This document shows, piece after piece, positions 45,925 to 54,725 of a stretch of DNA of 64,000 bases; the stretch's first letter is position 1; each line of letters opens with the position of its first letter. A program made the translations under genes and the position numbers. The stretch lies in contig NZ_CP133152.1 of NCBI RefSeq assembly GCF_036488675.1, positions 1,569,161 to 1,633,160 on the forward strand, read 5' to 3'. Under the pieces are notes generated by a model. It had not been told where the DNA came from. It saw nothing but the letters and a program-made list of their open reading frames with translations, and made no database searches. Source of the DNA: Sinorhizobium chiapasense. Its GTDB lineage: Bacteria > Pseudomonadota > Alphaproteobacteria > Rhizobiales > Rhizobiaceae.

Positions 45925-46716
45925 TCATCGATATCCTGCTTCGCCGGCCTGGTGGAGCTTCGGCCCCCGCTCGACGATCGGCTCCAGCGCCTTCTCCACC
46001 GGCACGTTCGGCGCCTCGTGGATCGCCTTGTACGTGCCCTGAGGATTGTGCGCCCATTTCACCGCGTTGCGCAGCACCGTCTGCACCGTCGCGTCGTGAT
46101 AGGTCGGATAGGTTTCGTGGCCGGGACGGAAATAGAAGATGTTGCCGGCGCCGCGCCGCCAGGTCAGGCCCGAGCGGAACACCTCGCCGCCGGCAAACCA
46201 GGAGATGAACACCGTCTCCAGCGGCTCCGGCACGGAAAACTGCTCGCCATACATCTCCTCGTACTCCAGCACGAAATTCTCACCGAGACCGGCGGCGATC
46301 GGATGGCGCGGATTGACGACCCAAACGCGTTCGCGCTCGCCGGCCTCGCGCCATTTGAGCGCGCATGGCGTGCCCATCAGCCGCTTGAACACCTTGGAGA
46401 AATGGCCGGAGTGGAGCACGATCAGCCCCATGCCTTCCCACACGCGCTTGGCGACCCGCTCGACGACACGGTCGTCGACGGCGCCGTGGTCCTTGTGGCC
46501 CCACCAGACGAGCACGTCGGTCGAAGCCAGTCGTTCTTCGCTCAAACCATGCTCCGGCTCCTGCAACGTGGCCGTCGTCGCGGCAATCGTCGCGTCCTCG
46601 TTCAGCGCCGCCGCGATGGTGTTGTGCATGCCGTTCGGGTATATCTCCCGAACAACCGCATTCGTCTGCTCGTGGATGTTCTCACCCCAAACGATGGTGT
46701 TGATAGCCAAGGTCAT
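45925..46716 (-). CDS. thuA: ThuA, trehalose utilisation protein
   Basis: The 263-residue protein has a class I glutamine-amidotransferase-like fold, typical of ThuA ([48 protein letters not shown]). ThuA and ThuB are needed for trehalose or maltose-type disaccharide breakdown in Sinorhizobium. GAGGAGA immediately precedes the ATG at 46716. It is separated from thuK by a 158-base gap that contains repeat A copy 5. Confidence 0.92.
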   Translation of the reverse strand: MTLAINTIVWGENIHEQTNAVVREIYPNGMHNTIAAALNEDATIAATTATLQEPEHGLSEERLASTDVLVWWGHKDHGAVDDRVVERVAKRVWEGMGLIVLHSGHFSKVFKRLMGTPCALKWREAGERERVWVVNPRHPIAAGLGENFVLEYEEMYGEQFSVPEPLETVFISWFAGGEVFRSGLTWRRGAGNIFYFRPGHETYPTYHDATVQTVLRNAVKWAHNPQGTYKAIHEAPNVPVEKALEPIVERGPKLHQAGEAGYR

Positions 46717-46761
46717 TCTCCTCGTGGTTGCGGCATCCACTGCCGGATGCCTTTGTCTGCA

Positions 46762-46858
46762 CTGCATGTCTCCCGAGCCGAACTAAGGACAAAAACATGC
46801 AGCTATTCAAAGTGCTACGGCGTCCTTTGTGCGTCTTATAAGACGCGCGGCGCCGTAG
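46762..46858 (-). repeat. RIME-like mosaic repeat A, copy 5, inside the thu operon
   Basis: CTGCATGTCTCCCGAGCC opens and GCGCGGCGCCGTAG closes an element in the copy 2 orientation. It lies between thuK and thuA, which run in the same direction, so it would be transcribed and fold within the operon mRNA. Confidence 0.75.
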
Positions 46859-46874
46859 TTGGCTTGCGGCGGGG

Positions 46875-47903
46875 TTACGCCGCGCCGCGCAATTCCGTGC
46901 GGCCGATCGCGCGTCCTACCGCATCGAAGCGATGAATTTGGTCGGCGGCAGGCGACACCTGCACCGTTTGTCCGGGCTGATGCCTGGAGGTCCCGCTTTC
47001 CCGGACGATCAACGGCTCGCCGGCGCCAATGTCGATATAGACATAGCTGTCGGAGCCGAGCATTTCGGAGTGGACGATCGTTCCACTCCATTGACCGGCG
47101 TCATCGACGATCTCCAGATGCTCCGCCCTCACACCAATTGTCTGGGCCTCGTAAGGTTCCGAGAAAGCACCGGTCAGAAAATTCATTTTCGGCGAGCCGA
47201 TGAAGCCGGCGACGAAGATCGAATTCGGGCTTTCATAGAGTTCGAGCGGCGTGCCGACCTGCTTGACAAGCCCGTCCCGAAGGACGCAGATCCGGTCGGC
47301 GAGCGTCATTGCCTCCACCTGGTCGTGCGTCACGTAGATCATTGTCGTGCCGTGCATACTACGATGCAGCTTGGCGATCTCAAGCCTCGTCGCCACACGC
47401 AACGCCGCATCGAGATTGGAAAGCGGCTCGTCGAAGAGGAAGACCTTGGGGTCGCGCACGATGGCACGGCCGATCGCCACGCGCTGCCGCTGCCCGCCGG
47501 AGAGCTGGCGGGGCAGACGCTTGAGATAGGGGGTAAGCTGCAGCATTTCGGCCGCCGCCTCGACCCTGTTTCTGCATTGTACCTTGTCCTTGCCGGCGAG
47601 CTGCATGCCGAAGGCCATGTTGTCGAAAACTGTCATGTGCGGATAAAGCGCATAAGACTGAAACACCATGGCGATACCGCGGCGGGACGGGGCGAGCCGA
47701 TTGACGATCTCACCGTCGAAGGCCAGCGTTCCGGAGGTGATTTCCTCCAGGCCCGAAATCAAGCGGAGCAGCGTGGACTTGCCGCAGCCCGACGGTCCGA
47801 CGAAGACCATGAATTCGCCCGCGCGGATGTCCATGCTGACACCCTTGATGACTTCGAAGGAGCCGAAGGACTTGCGAACGTCCCGCAATTGAAGCTCTGC
47901 CAT
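46875..47903 (-). CDS. thuK: ThuK, MalK-type ATPase of the trehalose ABC importer
   Basis: The 342-residue ATPase has Walker [10 protein letters not shown] near 37-45, LSGGQ, Walker [15 protein letters not shown], and the switch [15 protein letters not shown]-terminal OB-type regulatory domain is typical of sugar importers of the MalK/UgpC class. AGGAG lies 7 bases before the ATG. Confidence 0.93.
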   Translation of the reverse strand: MAELQLRDVRKSFGSFEVIKGVSMDIRAGEFMVFVGPSGCGKSTLLRLISGLEEITSGTLAFDGEIVNRLAPSRRGIAMVFQSYALYPHMTVFDNMAFGMQLAGKDKVQCRNRVEAAAEMLQLTPYLKRLPRQLSGGQRQRVAIGRAIVRDPKVFLFDEPLSNLDAALRVATRLEIAKLHRSMHGTTMIYVTHDQVEAMTLADRICVLRDGLVKQVGTPLELYESPNSIFVAGFIGSPKMNFLTGAFSEPYEAQTIGVRAEHLEIVDDAGQWSGTIVHSEMLGSDSYVYIDIGAGEPLIVRESGTSRHQPGQTVQVSPAADQIHRFDAVGRAIGRTELRGAA

Positions 47904-47924
47904 TATTCTCTCCTAAATCAAGCG

Positions 47925-47969
47925 GGATGCGAACCGAGAACTGCCTGCACTTTTCCTCATCCGCCCTAT
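47925..47969. repeat. mosaic repeat B, copy 4 (partial)
   Basis: TCAAGCGGGATGCGAACCGA and TGCACTTTTCCTCATCCGCC match the arms of repeat B with a diverged middle. It lies between thuG and thuK. Confidence 0.5.
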
Positions 47970-48796
47970 CCTTTGACGCCACCGGCGGTGAGACCGGAAA
48001 TGATGCGCCGCTGAAAGATCAGGACGAGGACCACGAGCGGCACCGTGACAATCACCGACGCCGCCATAATGTTGCCCCAGGGGACTTCGAACTGGCTGCC
48101 GCCCGAGAGCAGCGCGATCGCGACCGGCACCGTGCGCTGCATGTCCGACGACGTGAATGTCAGTGCGAACAGGAATTCGTTCCAGGAAGCGATAAAGGCG
48201 AGCAGCCCGGTCGTCACCAGCGCCGGCCACATCAGCGGCACGAACACGCGGGTGATGATCACCCAGGGCGAAGCGCCGTCGACGATCGCCGCCTCCTCGA
48301 TTTCGACCGGCAGATCGCGCATGAAGGTGGTGAGGACCCACACCGTGAACGGCAGCATGAAGATCATGTAGGAAAAGATCAGCGCCAGCGGCGTGTTGAA
48401 AATGCCGATCCAGCGCACGAGTTCGAACAGGCCGGCAAGCACGGCGATCTGCGGAAACATCGACACCGACAGGATGGCGAGGAGAATCAGCCCGCGCCCC
48501 CGGAAACGGACACGCGCCAGCGCGAAGGCGGCGGTGACCGCCAAAAGCAGCGACACGGCGACGACCAGGGTCGCAACGAGCAGCGAATTGCCGAGATTCC
48601 TCAGGAAGCTGCCATGCGTCAGGATCTCTTGGTAGTTGGCAAGCGAGGGCGTCGACGGCCAATAGTCGACGCGGAACAGCGCCGTACCGGATTTGAAGCT
48701 CGTCAGGATCGCGTAGTAGAACGGGAACACCGCGACAACGACGATGACGGCGACGAGCGCATAGAACGCGGTTCGTTTGACGACTGTCATGAGCAT
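47966..48796 (-). CDS. thuG: ThuG, trehalose ABC importer permease
   Basis: The 276-residue MalG-type permease has six hydrophobic segments and the EAA loop EEAAIVDGASPWVIITRVFVP. The ATG at 48796 overlaps the thuF stop (TGATG), so the two are coupled; the longer frame lies inside thuF. Confidence 0.92.
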   Translation of the reverse strand: MLMTVVKRTAFYALVAVIVVVAVFPFYYAILTSFKSGTALFRVDYWPSTPSLANYQEILTHGSFLRNLGNSLLVATLVVAVSLLLAVTAAFALARVRFRGRGLILLAILSVSMFPQIAVLAGLFELVRWIGIFNTPLALIFSYMIFMLPFTVWVLTTFMRDLPVEIEEAAIVDGASPWVIITRVFVPLMWPALVTTGLLAFIASWNEFLFALTFTSSDMQRTVPVAIALLSGGSQFEVPWGNIMAASVIVTVPLVVLVLIFQRRIISGLTAGGVKG

Positions 48797-49776
48797 CAGC
48801 GTTCCCCTTCCAGATTGACGCGCCCGAACCACATGTAGAGCACGGTGATCGCCGCGATGATGAGGAACAGCATGGTCGAGGCGGCGGCGCCGTAGGCAAA
48901 CTTGTCGAAATCGAAAAGGTTCTCGCGGGCGAGCACCGACATCGTCTTCGTTTGCGTATTGTTCGGCGTCAGCACGTAGATCAGGTCGAAGATGCGCAGC
49001 GCGTCCAGCATGCGGAAAATGACCGCGACCATCAGCGCCGGCCGTATAAGCGGCAGGGTGATGCGCCAGAAAACCTTGACCGGATGGACGCCGTCGATCT
49101 TCGTGGCCTCATAGATCTCACCCGGCACCATCTGCAGGCCGGCGAGAATCAGGAGCGCCATGAACGGCGTCGTCTTCCAGACGTCGACGATCAGCACCGC
49201 GATCATCGCGGTATCGGGGCTCGCGGTCCAGGCGATCTTCTGGCTGATCAGGCCGAGGCCGATGAGGATGTCGTTCAGGATGCCGAACTGGTCGTTGAGC
49301 ATCCACGCCCACATTTTCGCGGAGACGATGGTCGGGATCGCCCAGGGAATGAGGATCGCGGCACGCACGAGGCCGCGCCCGGGAAACTGTGCATTGAGTA
49401 CGAGCGCCACGATCAGGCCCAGCACCGTCTCGATGCTGACCGAGATCACCGTGAACCTGAGCGTATTCCACACCGCGTTCCACCAGGCGGGGTCGGCGAG
49501 CAGGCCCCTGAAGATCGTGCGTCCGCTCTTCAGGGTGACCCAGGAGAGATAGTTCTGAAGGCCGACGAACTCGGCAGCGGAGAGATTGGTCAGCGAGGCG
49601 TTGGTAAAGCTGAAATAGATGGTGCGGACGAGCGGCCAGCCGGCGACCATCGCCAGCACCAGGAAAGTCGGCGCCAGGAAAATCCAGGCCGAACGGAGAC
49701 GCTGCGCCTGGAGATCGGAGCCTATCCTTTTGCCTGCAATTGCGGACGGCGACCCCGAGAGAGAAAGTTCGGTCAT
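48796..49776 (-). CDS. thuF: ThuF, trehalose ABC importer permease
   Basis: The 326-residue MalF-type permease has about six to seven hydrophobic segments. The EAA loop EATKIDGVHPVKVFWRITLP lies near 222. It pairs with ThuG. It follows thuE after a 248-base gap with strong secondary structure. Confidence 0.92.
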   Translation of the reverse strand: MTELSLSGSPSAIAGKRIGSDLQAQRLRSAWIFLAPTFLVLAMVAGWPLVRTIYFSFTNASLTNLSAAEFVGLQNYLSWVTLKSGRTIFRGLLADPAWWNAVWNTLRFTVISVSIETVLGLIVALVLNAQFPGRGLVRAAILIPWAIPTIVSAKMWAWMLNDQFGILNDILIGLGLISQKIAWTASPDTAMIAVLIVDVWKTTPFMALLILAGLQMVPGEIYEATKIDGVHPVKVFWRITLPLIRPALMVAVIFRMLDALRIFDLIYVLTPNNTQTKTMSVLARENLFDFDKFAYGAAASTMLFLIIAAITVLYMWFGRVNLEGER

Positions 49777-49932
49777 GACACGAGCTCACTGGTTGGCGTC
49801 CAGCTCTTGGGCGGAACGTTCGACCTGCTGCATGGTTCCCTGGATCAAAGTGGGACCGGAGAACCGCTCCGTATTCAAAGGCTTGAAATACTCTTCGGGG
49901 TCCCGAAGAGCCTGCGATGCTGCTTGCGACGG

Positions 49933-49955
49933 CAGCCGACGAGCGGCTGCCGTAC
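49933..49955 (-). promoter_or_regulatory. hairpin between thuE and thuF
   Basis: CGGCAGCCG and CGGCTGCCG form a perfect 9-base stem around ACGAG. It adjoins the type C repeat at 49963-50010. Structures here could stabilise the thuE message or lower read-through to the permeases, as is common after binding-protein genes. Confidence 0.5.
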
Positions 49956-49962
49956 TCGTTTG

Positions 49963-50010
49963 TGCATGTCGTTACCCCAAAGCCGCTGCATGCTTTCGGG
50001 CCACATGCAT
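49963..50010. repeat. palindromic repeat, type C, copy 2
   Basis: GCATGTCGTTACCCCAAAGC through CTTTCGGGCCACATGCAT is the inverse of the element at 7002-7052, with several substitutions. Confidence 0.6.
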
Positions 50011-50024
50011 CGGGATCGTGGGAT

Positions 50025-51290
50025 TTACCAACCGTCTCCCTGGAGTTCAGTCAGGTCGACTTCCAGCAGCTCGAGGTTTTCGGCGGCCGTGCCGTTGCCC
50101 GAGAGCGTGTTGTGCACGGCGCTCCAGAACTTGGAGGAAACCTCGTTGTACTTCACTTTCGCGACGGCCGAGGGGCGCGGCACGGCATCCTGGAAGATCG
50201 GTTTCCAGTTCGGCATGAAGGGCTGCGCGGCCGCGACCTCCTTGTCATCATAGAGGGCGGCGATCGTCGGCAGGTTCGACAGCTGGATGGCGCGCGCCTT
50301 CTGGACTTCCGGCGAACCCAGGAACTTGACGAAGGCGATCGACGCTTCCTGTTCGTCCGAATATTTCGAGACCGCGAGGTTCCATCCGCCGAGCGTCGAC
50401 GAGGGTTGATCGCCGTCTGTCGCCGTCGGCAGCGGCTTCACGTCGAACTTGCCCTTGACCGCGCTGTCGTCGCCGTTTCCGAGCGCATAGGCGTAGGGCC
50501 AGTTGCGCATGAACACGGCATTGCCGGTCTGCCAGACGCCGCGCGACTCCTCCTCCTGATAGGCGAGCACGCCACTTGGAGAGATCGTGCCGATCCAACC
50601 CTTGACCCGTTCGAGGGCCGCGGCTGCCTTTTCGTTGTTGACGGAGATCGTGCCGTCGGCTTCGACGATCTGGCCGCCGCCGGAGGACTTGATCCATTCG
50701 AGCGCGTTGCAGGTCAGGCCCTCATAGGCGTTGCCCTGGAAGACAAAGCCCCAGATGTCGGGATTTCCGGCCGCGCGCTCCTTGTCCTGGATTTCCTTCG
50801 CCGTGGCGGCGAGTTCGTCCCAGGTCTCGGGCGGCTTCTTGCCGTATTTGTCGAGCAGGTCCTTGCGATAGTAAAGCGCCGGCGCGTCGGTGTAGAACGG
50901 CAGCGCGACCAGCTTGCCGTTGACGGTCTGCGATTGGATGATCGAGGGGAAGTGGGCGCCTGCCACGTCCTTCGTGACCTCGGTCAGATCGACGAATTGA
51001 TCGGCAAGCTGCGGCGCCCAGATGACGTCGGTCTGATAGACGTCGACATCCTTGTTTCCGGCCGCGAGCCAGAGGCGGTACTGGCTGAACTGCTCGCTGC
51101 TCGAGGGTGGCATCGTCACCAGGTTGACCTTGTGACCAGTGTCCTTTTCGAACTTAGCGATCTGCTCGCGCAAAAAGCTCAAGTTCTTGCCGGTCGAATT
51201 GGCCGCCATCGATATCTCGGCGGCAGCGGCAAGATCGGCAGCACCCGCGATAGTGGCGCAAAAAATCAGCGTCCTTACGATAGGCTTCAT
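50025..51290 (-). CDS. thuE: ThuE, periplasmic trehalose-binding protein
   Basis: The 421-residue precursor has a signal peptide ending LAAAA. A family 1 extracellular solute-binding body follows, with DVYQTDVIWAPQLADQFVDL and LPFYTDAPALYYRKDLLDKY. It is first in the leftward thuEFGKAB operon; the thuR gene is divergent, 485 bases away. Known relatives bind trehalose and maltose. Confidence 0.93.
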   Translation of the reverse strand: MKPIVRTLIFCATIAGAADLAAAAEISMAANSTGKNLSFLREQIAKFEKDTGHKVNLVTMPPSSSEQFSQYRLWLAAGNKDVDVYQTDVIWAPQLADQFVDLTEVTKDVAGAHFPSIIQSQTVNGKLVALPFYTDAPALYYRKDLLDKYGKKPPETWDELAATAKEIQDKERAAGNPDIWGFVFQGNAYEGLTCNALEWIKSSGGGQIVEADGTISVNNEKAAAALERVKGWIGTISPSGVLAYQEEESRGVWQTGNAVFMRNWPYAYALGNGDDSAVKGKFDVKPLPTATDGDQPSSTLGGWNLAVSKYSDEQEASIAFVKFLGSPEVQKARAIQLSNLPTIAALYDDKEVAAAQPFMPNWKPIFQDAVPRPSAVAKVKYNEVSSKFWSAVHNTLSGNGTAAENLELLEVDLTELQGDGW

Positions 51291-51342
51291 GTTCTTCTAG
51301 CTCCTCCAAGCTCCCCCGGTTTCGTAACATCCCCTTAATTCG

Positions 51343-51358
51343 AAAACGGTTTGGCTGG
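51343..51358. promoter_or_regulatory. candidate ThuR operator, thuE side
   Basis: AAAACGGTTTGGCTGG lies 53 bases upstream of thuE. A near-identical word occurs at 51540-51555. Both have the AAAACG-TTT core usual in LacI-family operators. Confidence 0.45.
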
Positions 51359-51539
51359 CGAGAAAGCTGGCAGAAGGCCAAACTTCTGTCAAGACGTGCT
51401 CCCGGCCGACGTTGCAACGAAAACGAGCATGACCTACTATATTGTTTTTTCAAGATAAACTCCCAAATAAGGCCTGTGGATCGTCGCGGCAGCAGGAGTC
51501 CGTAGAGGATACCGATCGGGCGTGAAATTGGGGGAATTT

Positions 51540-51555
51540 AAAACGATTTGGTTGG
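51540..51555. promoter_or_regulatory. candidate ThuR operator, thuR side
   Basis: AAAACGATTTGGTTGG matches the site at 51343-51358 at 14 of 16 positions. Two same-orientation sites 197 bases apart could allow looping. Confidence 0.45.
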
Positions 51556-51648
51556 CCGCGAGCCCCACGCCGTCTCGTTGGTCCGCGACCCTTTTCCCTC
51601 ACGAACGGATTGTTACCGCCGGCGAACAGCGTATAGTCCAGCGCAAAT

Positions 51649-51746
51649 GCAACGGCGCCGCGTGCCTGATCAGACGCGCAAGGTCGCCACGGCAGGTTGA
51701 ATGGCTGCATGACTTTCGGATCGGCTCCGGTTTGAGAACCATGCAG
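51649..51746 (+). repeat. RIME-like mosaic repeat A, copy 6 (degenerate)
   Basis: ACGGCGCCGCGTGCCTGATC and CAGACGCGCAAGG, then GGCTGCATGAC and CCATGCAG mark a diverged copy. It ends 29 bases before the thuR start. Confidence 0.65.
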
Positions 51747-51775
51747 TGGGGCGTGCAGGGAATACGATCGGTCAC

Positions 51776-52801
51776 ATGAAGCTCAAGGAGTTCGCCAAGC
51801 AGTTGGGGCTGTCCCCGACGACGGTCAGCCGCGCTTTGAGCGGCTATCCCGAGGTCAGCGAGAAGACCCGCAAACGGGTCGCGGAAGAAGCGGTGCGTCT
51901 CGGCTACCGACCGAACGTCAATGCTGTTCGCCTGGTCACCGGCCGTGCCGGCGCGATCGGCGTGGTGATGGGTCGCAGCGGCGAATTTCAGTTCTCGGAA
52001 TACATGAGCGGGATGGCCGAGCGGCTGGATAGCGAAGACATCGACATCCTGGTCAGCCCCATCGCGGAGCAGGGCGGCAAGGACGAAAGCCAGCTCTATA
52101 GCCGGCTAGCGACCAGCGGTCGCGTCGATGCCGTGATCATCCATTCGCCGAAGCCCGACGACGAGCGCATCGCGCTTCTGCACAGGCTGGGAATGCCGTT
52201 CCTCGTTCACGGCCGCTCCGAGACCGCCGTTCCGCACGCCTGGCTCGACATCGACAACGAGGGCGCCATCCGGCGCGCAACCTCGCATCTCATCGATCTA
52301 GGCCACCGCCGCATCGCGATGATCAACGGCCGCGCCGGCCTGACCTTTTCGCTCCACCGCGACAAGGGCTATCGCAAAGCCCTCGAGCAACGCGGCATCC
52401 AGTTCGATCCGCGCCTCGTCGCCCATGGCCACTTCACCGACGAACTGGGCTTCCGCTTCGCCCGCTCCTTCCTCGAGCAATCGCCGCGCCCGACGGCATT
52501 CGTTGCGGGTTCGATGATGACGGCGCTCGGCGTCTACCGCGCCGTGCGCTCCTTTGGCCTCGTGGTCGGCCGGGACATTTCCGTCATCGCCCATGACGAC
52601 GTCTTCCCCTATCTTACCGCCGACAACATGGCCCCCTCGCTTTCGACCACCCGCTCGTCGCTGCGCGCCGCCGGGGCGCGTTCGGCCGACCTCGTCCTGC
52701 AGCTCCTGTCGGGCAGGCCCGCGGCCGAGATTCACGAACTCTGGCCGGTCGAGCTCATCCTGCGCGAGTCGACCGGTCCGGTGCCTGAGGCGCAGGCGTA
52801 A
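51776..52801 (+). CDS. thuR: ThuR, LacI-family regulator of trehalose utilisation
   Basis: The 341-residue regulator has a LacI helix-turn-helix at the start (MKLKEFAKQLGLSPTTVSRA, LSGYPEVSEKTRKRV) and a periplasmic-binding-protein-like sensor domain. It is divergent from thuE as in Sinorhizobium. The frame extends ten codons upstream into repeat A, but the conserved start is 51776. Trehalose is the expected ligand. Confidence 0.92.
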   Translation: MKLKEFAKQLGLSPTTVSRALSGYPEVSEKTRKRVAEEAVRLGYRPNVNAVRLVTGRAGAIGVVMGRSGEFQFSEYMSGMAERLDSEDIDILVSPIAEQGGKDESQLYSRLATSGRVDAVIIHSPKPDDERIALLHRLGMPFLVHGRSETAVPHAWLDIDNEGAIRRATSHLIDLGHRRIAMINGRAGLTFSLHRDKGYRKALEQRGIQFDPRLVAHGHFTDELGFRFARSFLEQSPRPTAFVAGSMMTALGVYRAVRSFGLVVGRDISVIAHDDVFPYLTADNMAPSLSTTRSSLRAAGARSADLVLQLLSGRPAAEIHELWPVELILRESTGPVPEAQA

Positions 52802-52959
52802 ACGAAGCTTCGCGCGCGCCTGTCATAGCTGCGATGCGACGAAGGCCCTCGGTCCTGCGGAAGGCCCTATCCGTCAGCACTCGGTTGTGCTATTTATTGG
52901 TGTGTATCGCATTGCAGCAATAGTACATGATTAATATTCTTGTTGAAGAGGATATGGTT

Positions 52960-53352
52960 ATGATGAACATTGCCAATGAATACGATCAAACATCGGGGCC
53001 TGCCAACCCATCCGTCGTCAAGGATCTCCCCCCGGTAGATATTCAGGGACTTACCACATTCAATTCTGAGACCGGAATTACTCGCGCTGCCGGATTTGTT
53101 GTGATCCGAGCACGATGGAACTTCCGTCAGCTGATAAACTTCGGCGGCATGACCACCCACAATATTGTGATGGCAAGTATTTCGGAGCTATTTCCGAATC
53201 CGGCCGAAGCTGGTCAGATTACTCTTCCCGACATCGGTGCTGCGCACATGTATGTTCGGGCAGTCGCGCCGCAGAGCAACAAGGTCATCGTGAGCGGCTA
53301 CATCGATTGGGAGAGAGATCTGACCGTCAGGATCAGCCTGCTCGTCGCCTGA
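52960..53352 (+). CDS. unknown protein in lower-GC DNA
   Basis: The 130-residue protein is one I do not recognise. Beta-rich character is suggested by alternating hydrophobic runs (AAGFVVIRARWNFRQLI, HMYVRAVAPQSNKVIVSGYI, DLTVRISLLVA), and there is no signal peptide. AGAGG lies 8 bases before the ATG at 52960; 52927 and 52963 are alternative starts. The sequence and its upstream stretch (52880-52960) are visibly more AT-rich than the neighbours, a sign of acquisition. Confidence 0.6.
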   Translation: MMNIANEYDQTSGPANPSVVKDLPPVDIQGLTTFNSETGITRAAGFVVIRARWNFRQLINFGGMTTHNIVMASISELFPNPAEAGQITLPDIGAAHMYVRAVAPQSNKVIVSGYIDWERDLTVRISLLVA

Positions 53353-53503
53353 GTTGATGCCGAAACTCACCCGCCATACTGTCGCCGGTCACGGACCTCG
53401 CCGTGACCGGCGTCGCTCCGAATCGCGCCTGCCTACTCAATCGGCTTGCACCCTGGCACTTCACGCGCAATGAGTGTCGTTCGAAGATTCGGGCGTTGGA
53501 CAG

Positions 53504-54712
53504 ATGGTAAGAAAAGAAATCGCCATCGTGGGTGGTGGCCCCGCCGGCCTCATGGCGGCGGAGGTGCTGTCGCGCGCTGGTCACGGGGTGACTATCTACG
53601 AGGCGATGCCGACGGTCGGGCGCAAGTTCCTGCTCGCCGGAAAATCCGGCCTCAACATCACGCATGCCGAGGATTATGCGCATTTCGCGACGCGCTTCGG
53701 CTCCGCGTCGGACCGATTGCGCCCCGCCCTCGATGCCTTCACGCCGAATGATGTGCGGGATTGGGCAGCCGAGCTCGGCACGGAAACCTTTGTCGGCTCC
53801 TCGGGCCGTGTCTTTCCGAAGGTCATGAAGGCCTCCCCACTTCTGCGTGCCTGGCTGCGCAGGTTGGAAGCGCAGGGCGCCAGGCTTCTCACCCGTCATC
53901 GCTGGTCGGGTTTCGATGACGCGGGCCATGTCTTCGAGACGCCGGAGGGGCGGAAAGTCGTCCATTGCGACGCCGCCCTGCTGGCGCTCGGCGGGGCGAG
54001 CTGGCCGCGGCTCGGCTCCGATGCCGGCTGGCTGGCCTGGCTCCGCGACACGGGTGTCGCGGTCAGCGATTTTCGGCCCGCCAATTGCGGCTTCGACGTC
54101 GCCTGGAGCGAGAGCTTTCGTGATCGTTTCGCCGGCGAACCGCTGAAATCGGTCACGGCTTCGTCCGATGCCGGCCTCTTTCCGGGCGAATTCGTGGTAA
54201 CACGACACGGCATCGAGGGCAGCCTCGTCTACGCCCATGCGTCGAGCCTGCGCGACCGGCTGGAGCACGACCGCGAAGCCACGCTCGTTATTGACCTCGT
54301 GCCCGGACGAACAGTCGAACGCCTTGCCCGCGACCTTGAGCGCCAGCATGGCAAGGCAAGTTTCTCCAACCGTCTTCGCAAAGCCGCAGGCCTTGCCGGC
54401 GTCAAGTCCGCGCTGGTGCGGGAGGTGGCACCTCATGCCCTTCACGCCGATCCGCATGACCTCGCCAGCCTGATCAAGGCCTTGCCTGTACCGGTTCTAA
54501 GACCCCGGCCGATCGCAGAGGCGATTTCGTCTGCGGGCGGCGTCAGCTTCAGCAGCATCAACGACGACTATATGCTCACGGCGCTTCCGGGGGTTTTCGT
54601 TGCCGGCGAAATGCTCGACTGGGAAGCGCCGACCGGCGGCTATCTGCTCACCGCCTGCTTTGCCACGGGACGGGCGGCGGCACGCGGGATCGAGGCCTGG
54701 CTTCAGCAGTAG
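53504..54712 (+). CDS. FAD-dependent oxidoreductase, HI0933/YhiN family
   Basis: The 402-residue flavoprotein has the dinucleotide-binding motif IAIVGGGPAGLMAAE at its N-terminus, GRKFLLAGKSGLNITHAED shortly after, and GVFVAGEMLDWEAPTGGYLL near the C-terminus, all diagnostic for this family. The physiological substrate is unknown. The frame extends to 53474 but the flavin motif fits 53504. Confidence 0.87.
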   Translation: MVRKEIAIVGGGPAGLMAAEVLSRAGHGVTIYEAMPTVGRKFLLAGKSGLNITHAEDYAHFATRFGSASDRLRPALDAFTPNDVRDWAAELGTETFVGSSGRVFPKVMKASPLLRAWLRRLEAQGARLLTRHRWSGFDDAGHVFETPEGRKVVHCDAALLALGGASWPRLGSDAGWLAWLRDTGVAVSDFRPANCGFDVAWSESFRDRFAGEPLKSVTASSDAGLFPGEFVVTRHGIEGSLVYAHASSLRDRLEHDREATLVIDLVPGRTVERLARDLERQHGKASFSNRLRKAAGLAGVKSALVREVAPHALHADPHDLASLIKALPVPVLRPRPIAEAISSAGGVSFSSINDDYMLTALPGVFVAGEMLDWEAPTGGYLLTACFATGRAAARGIEAWLQQ

Positions 54713-54725
54713 CGATTAAGCTGGA

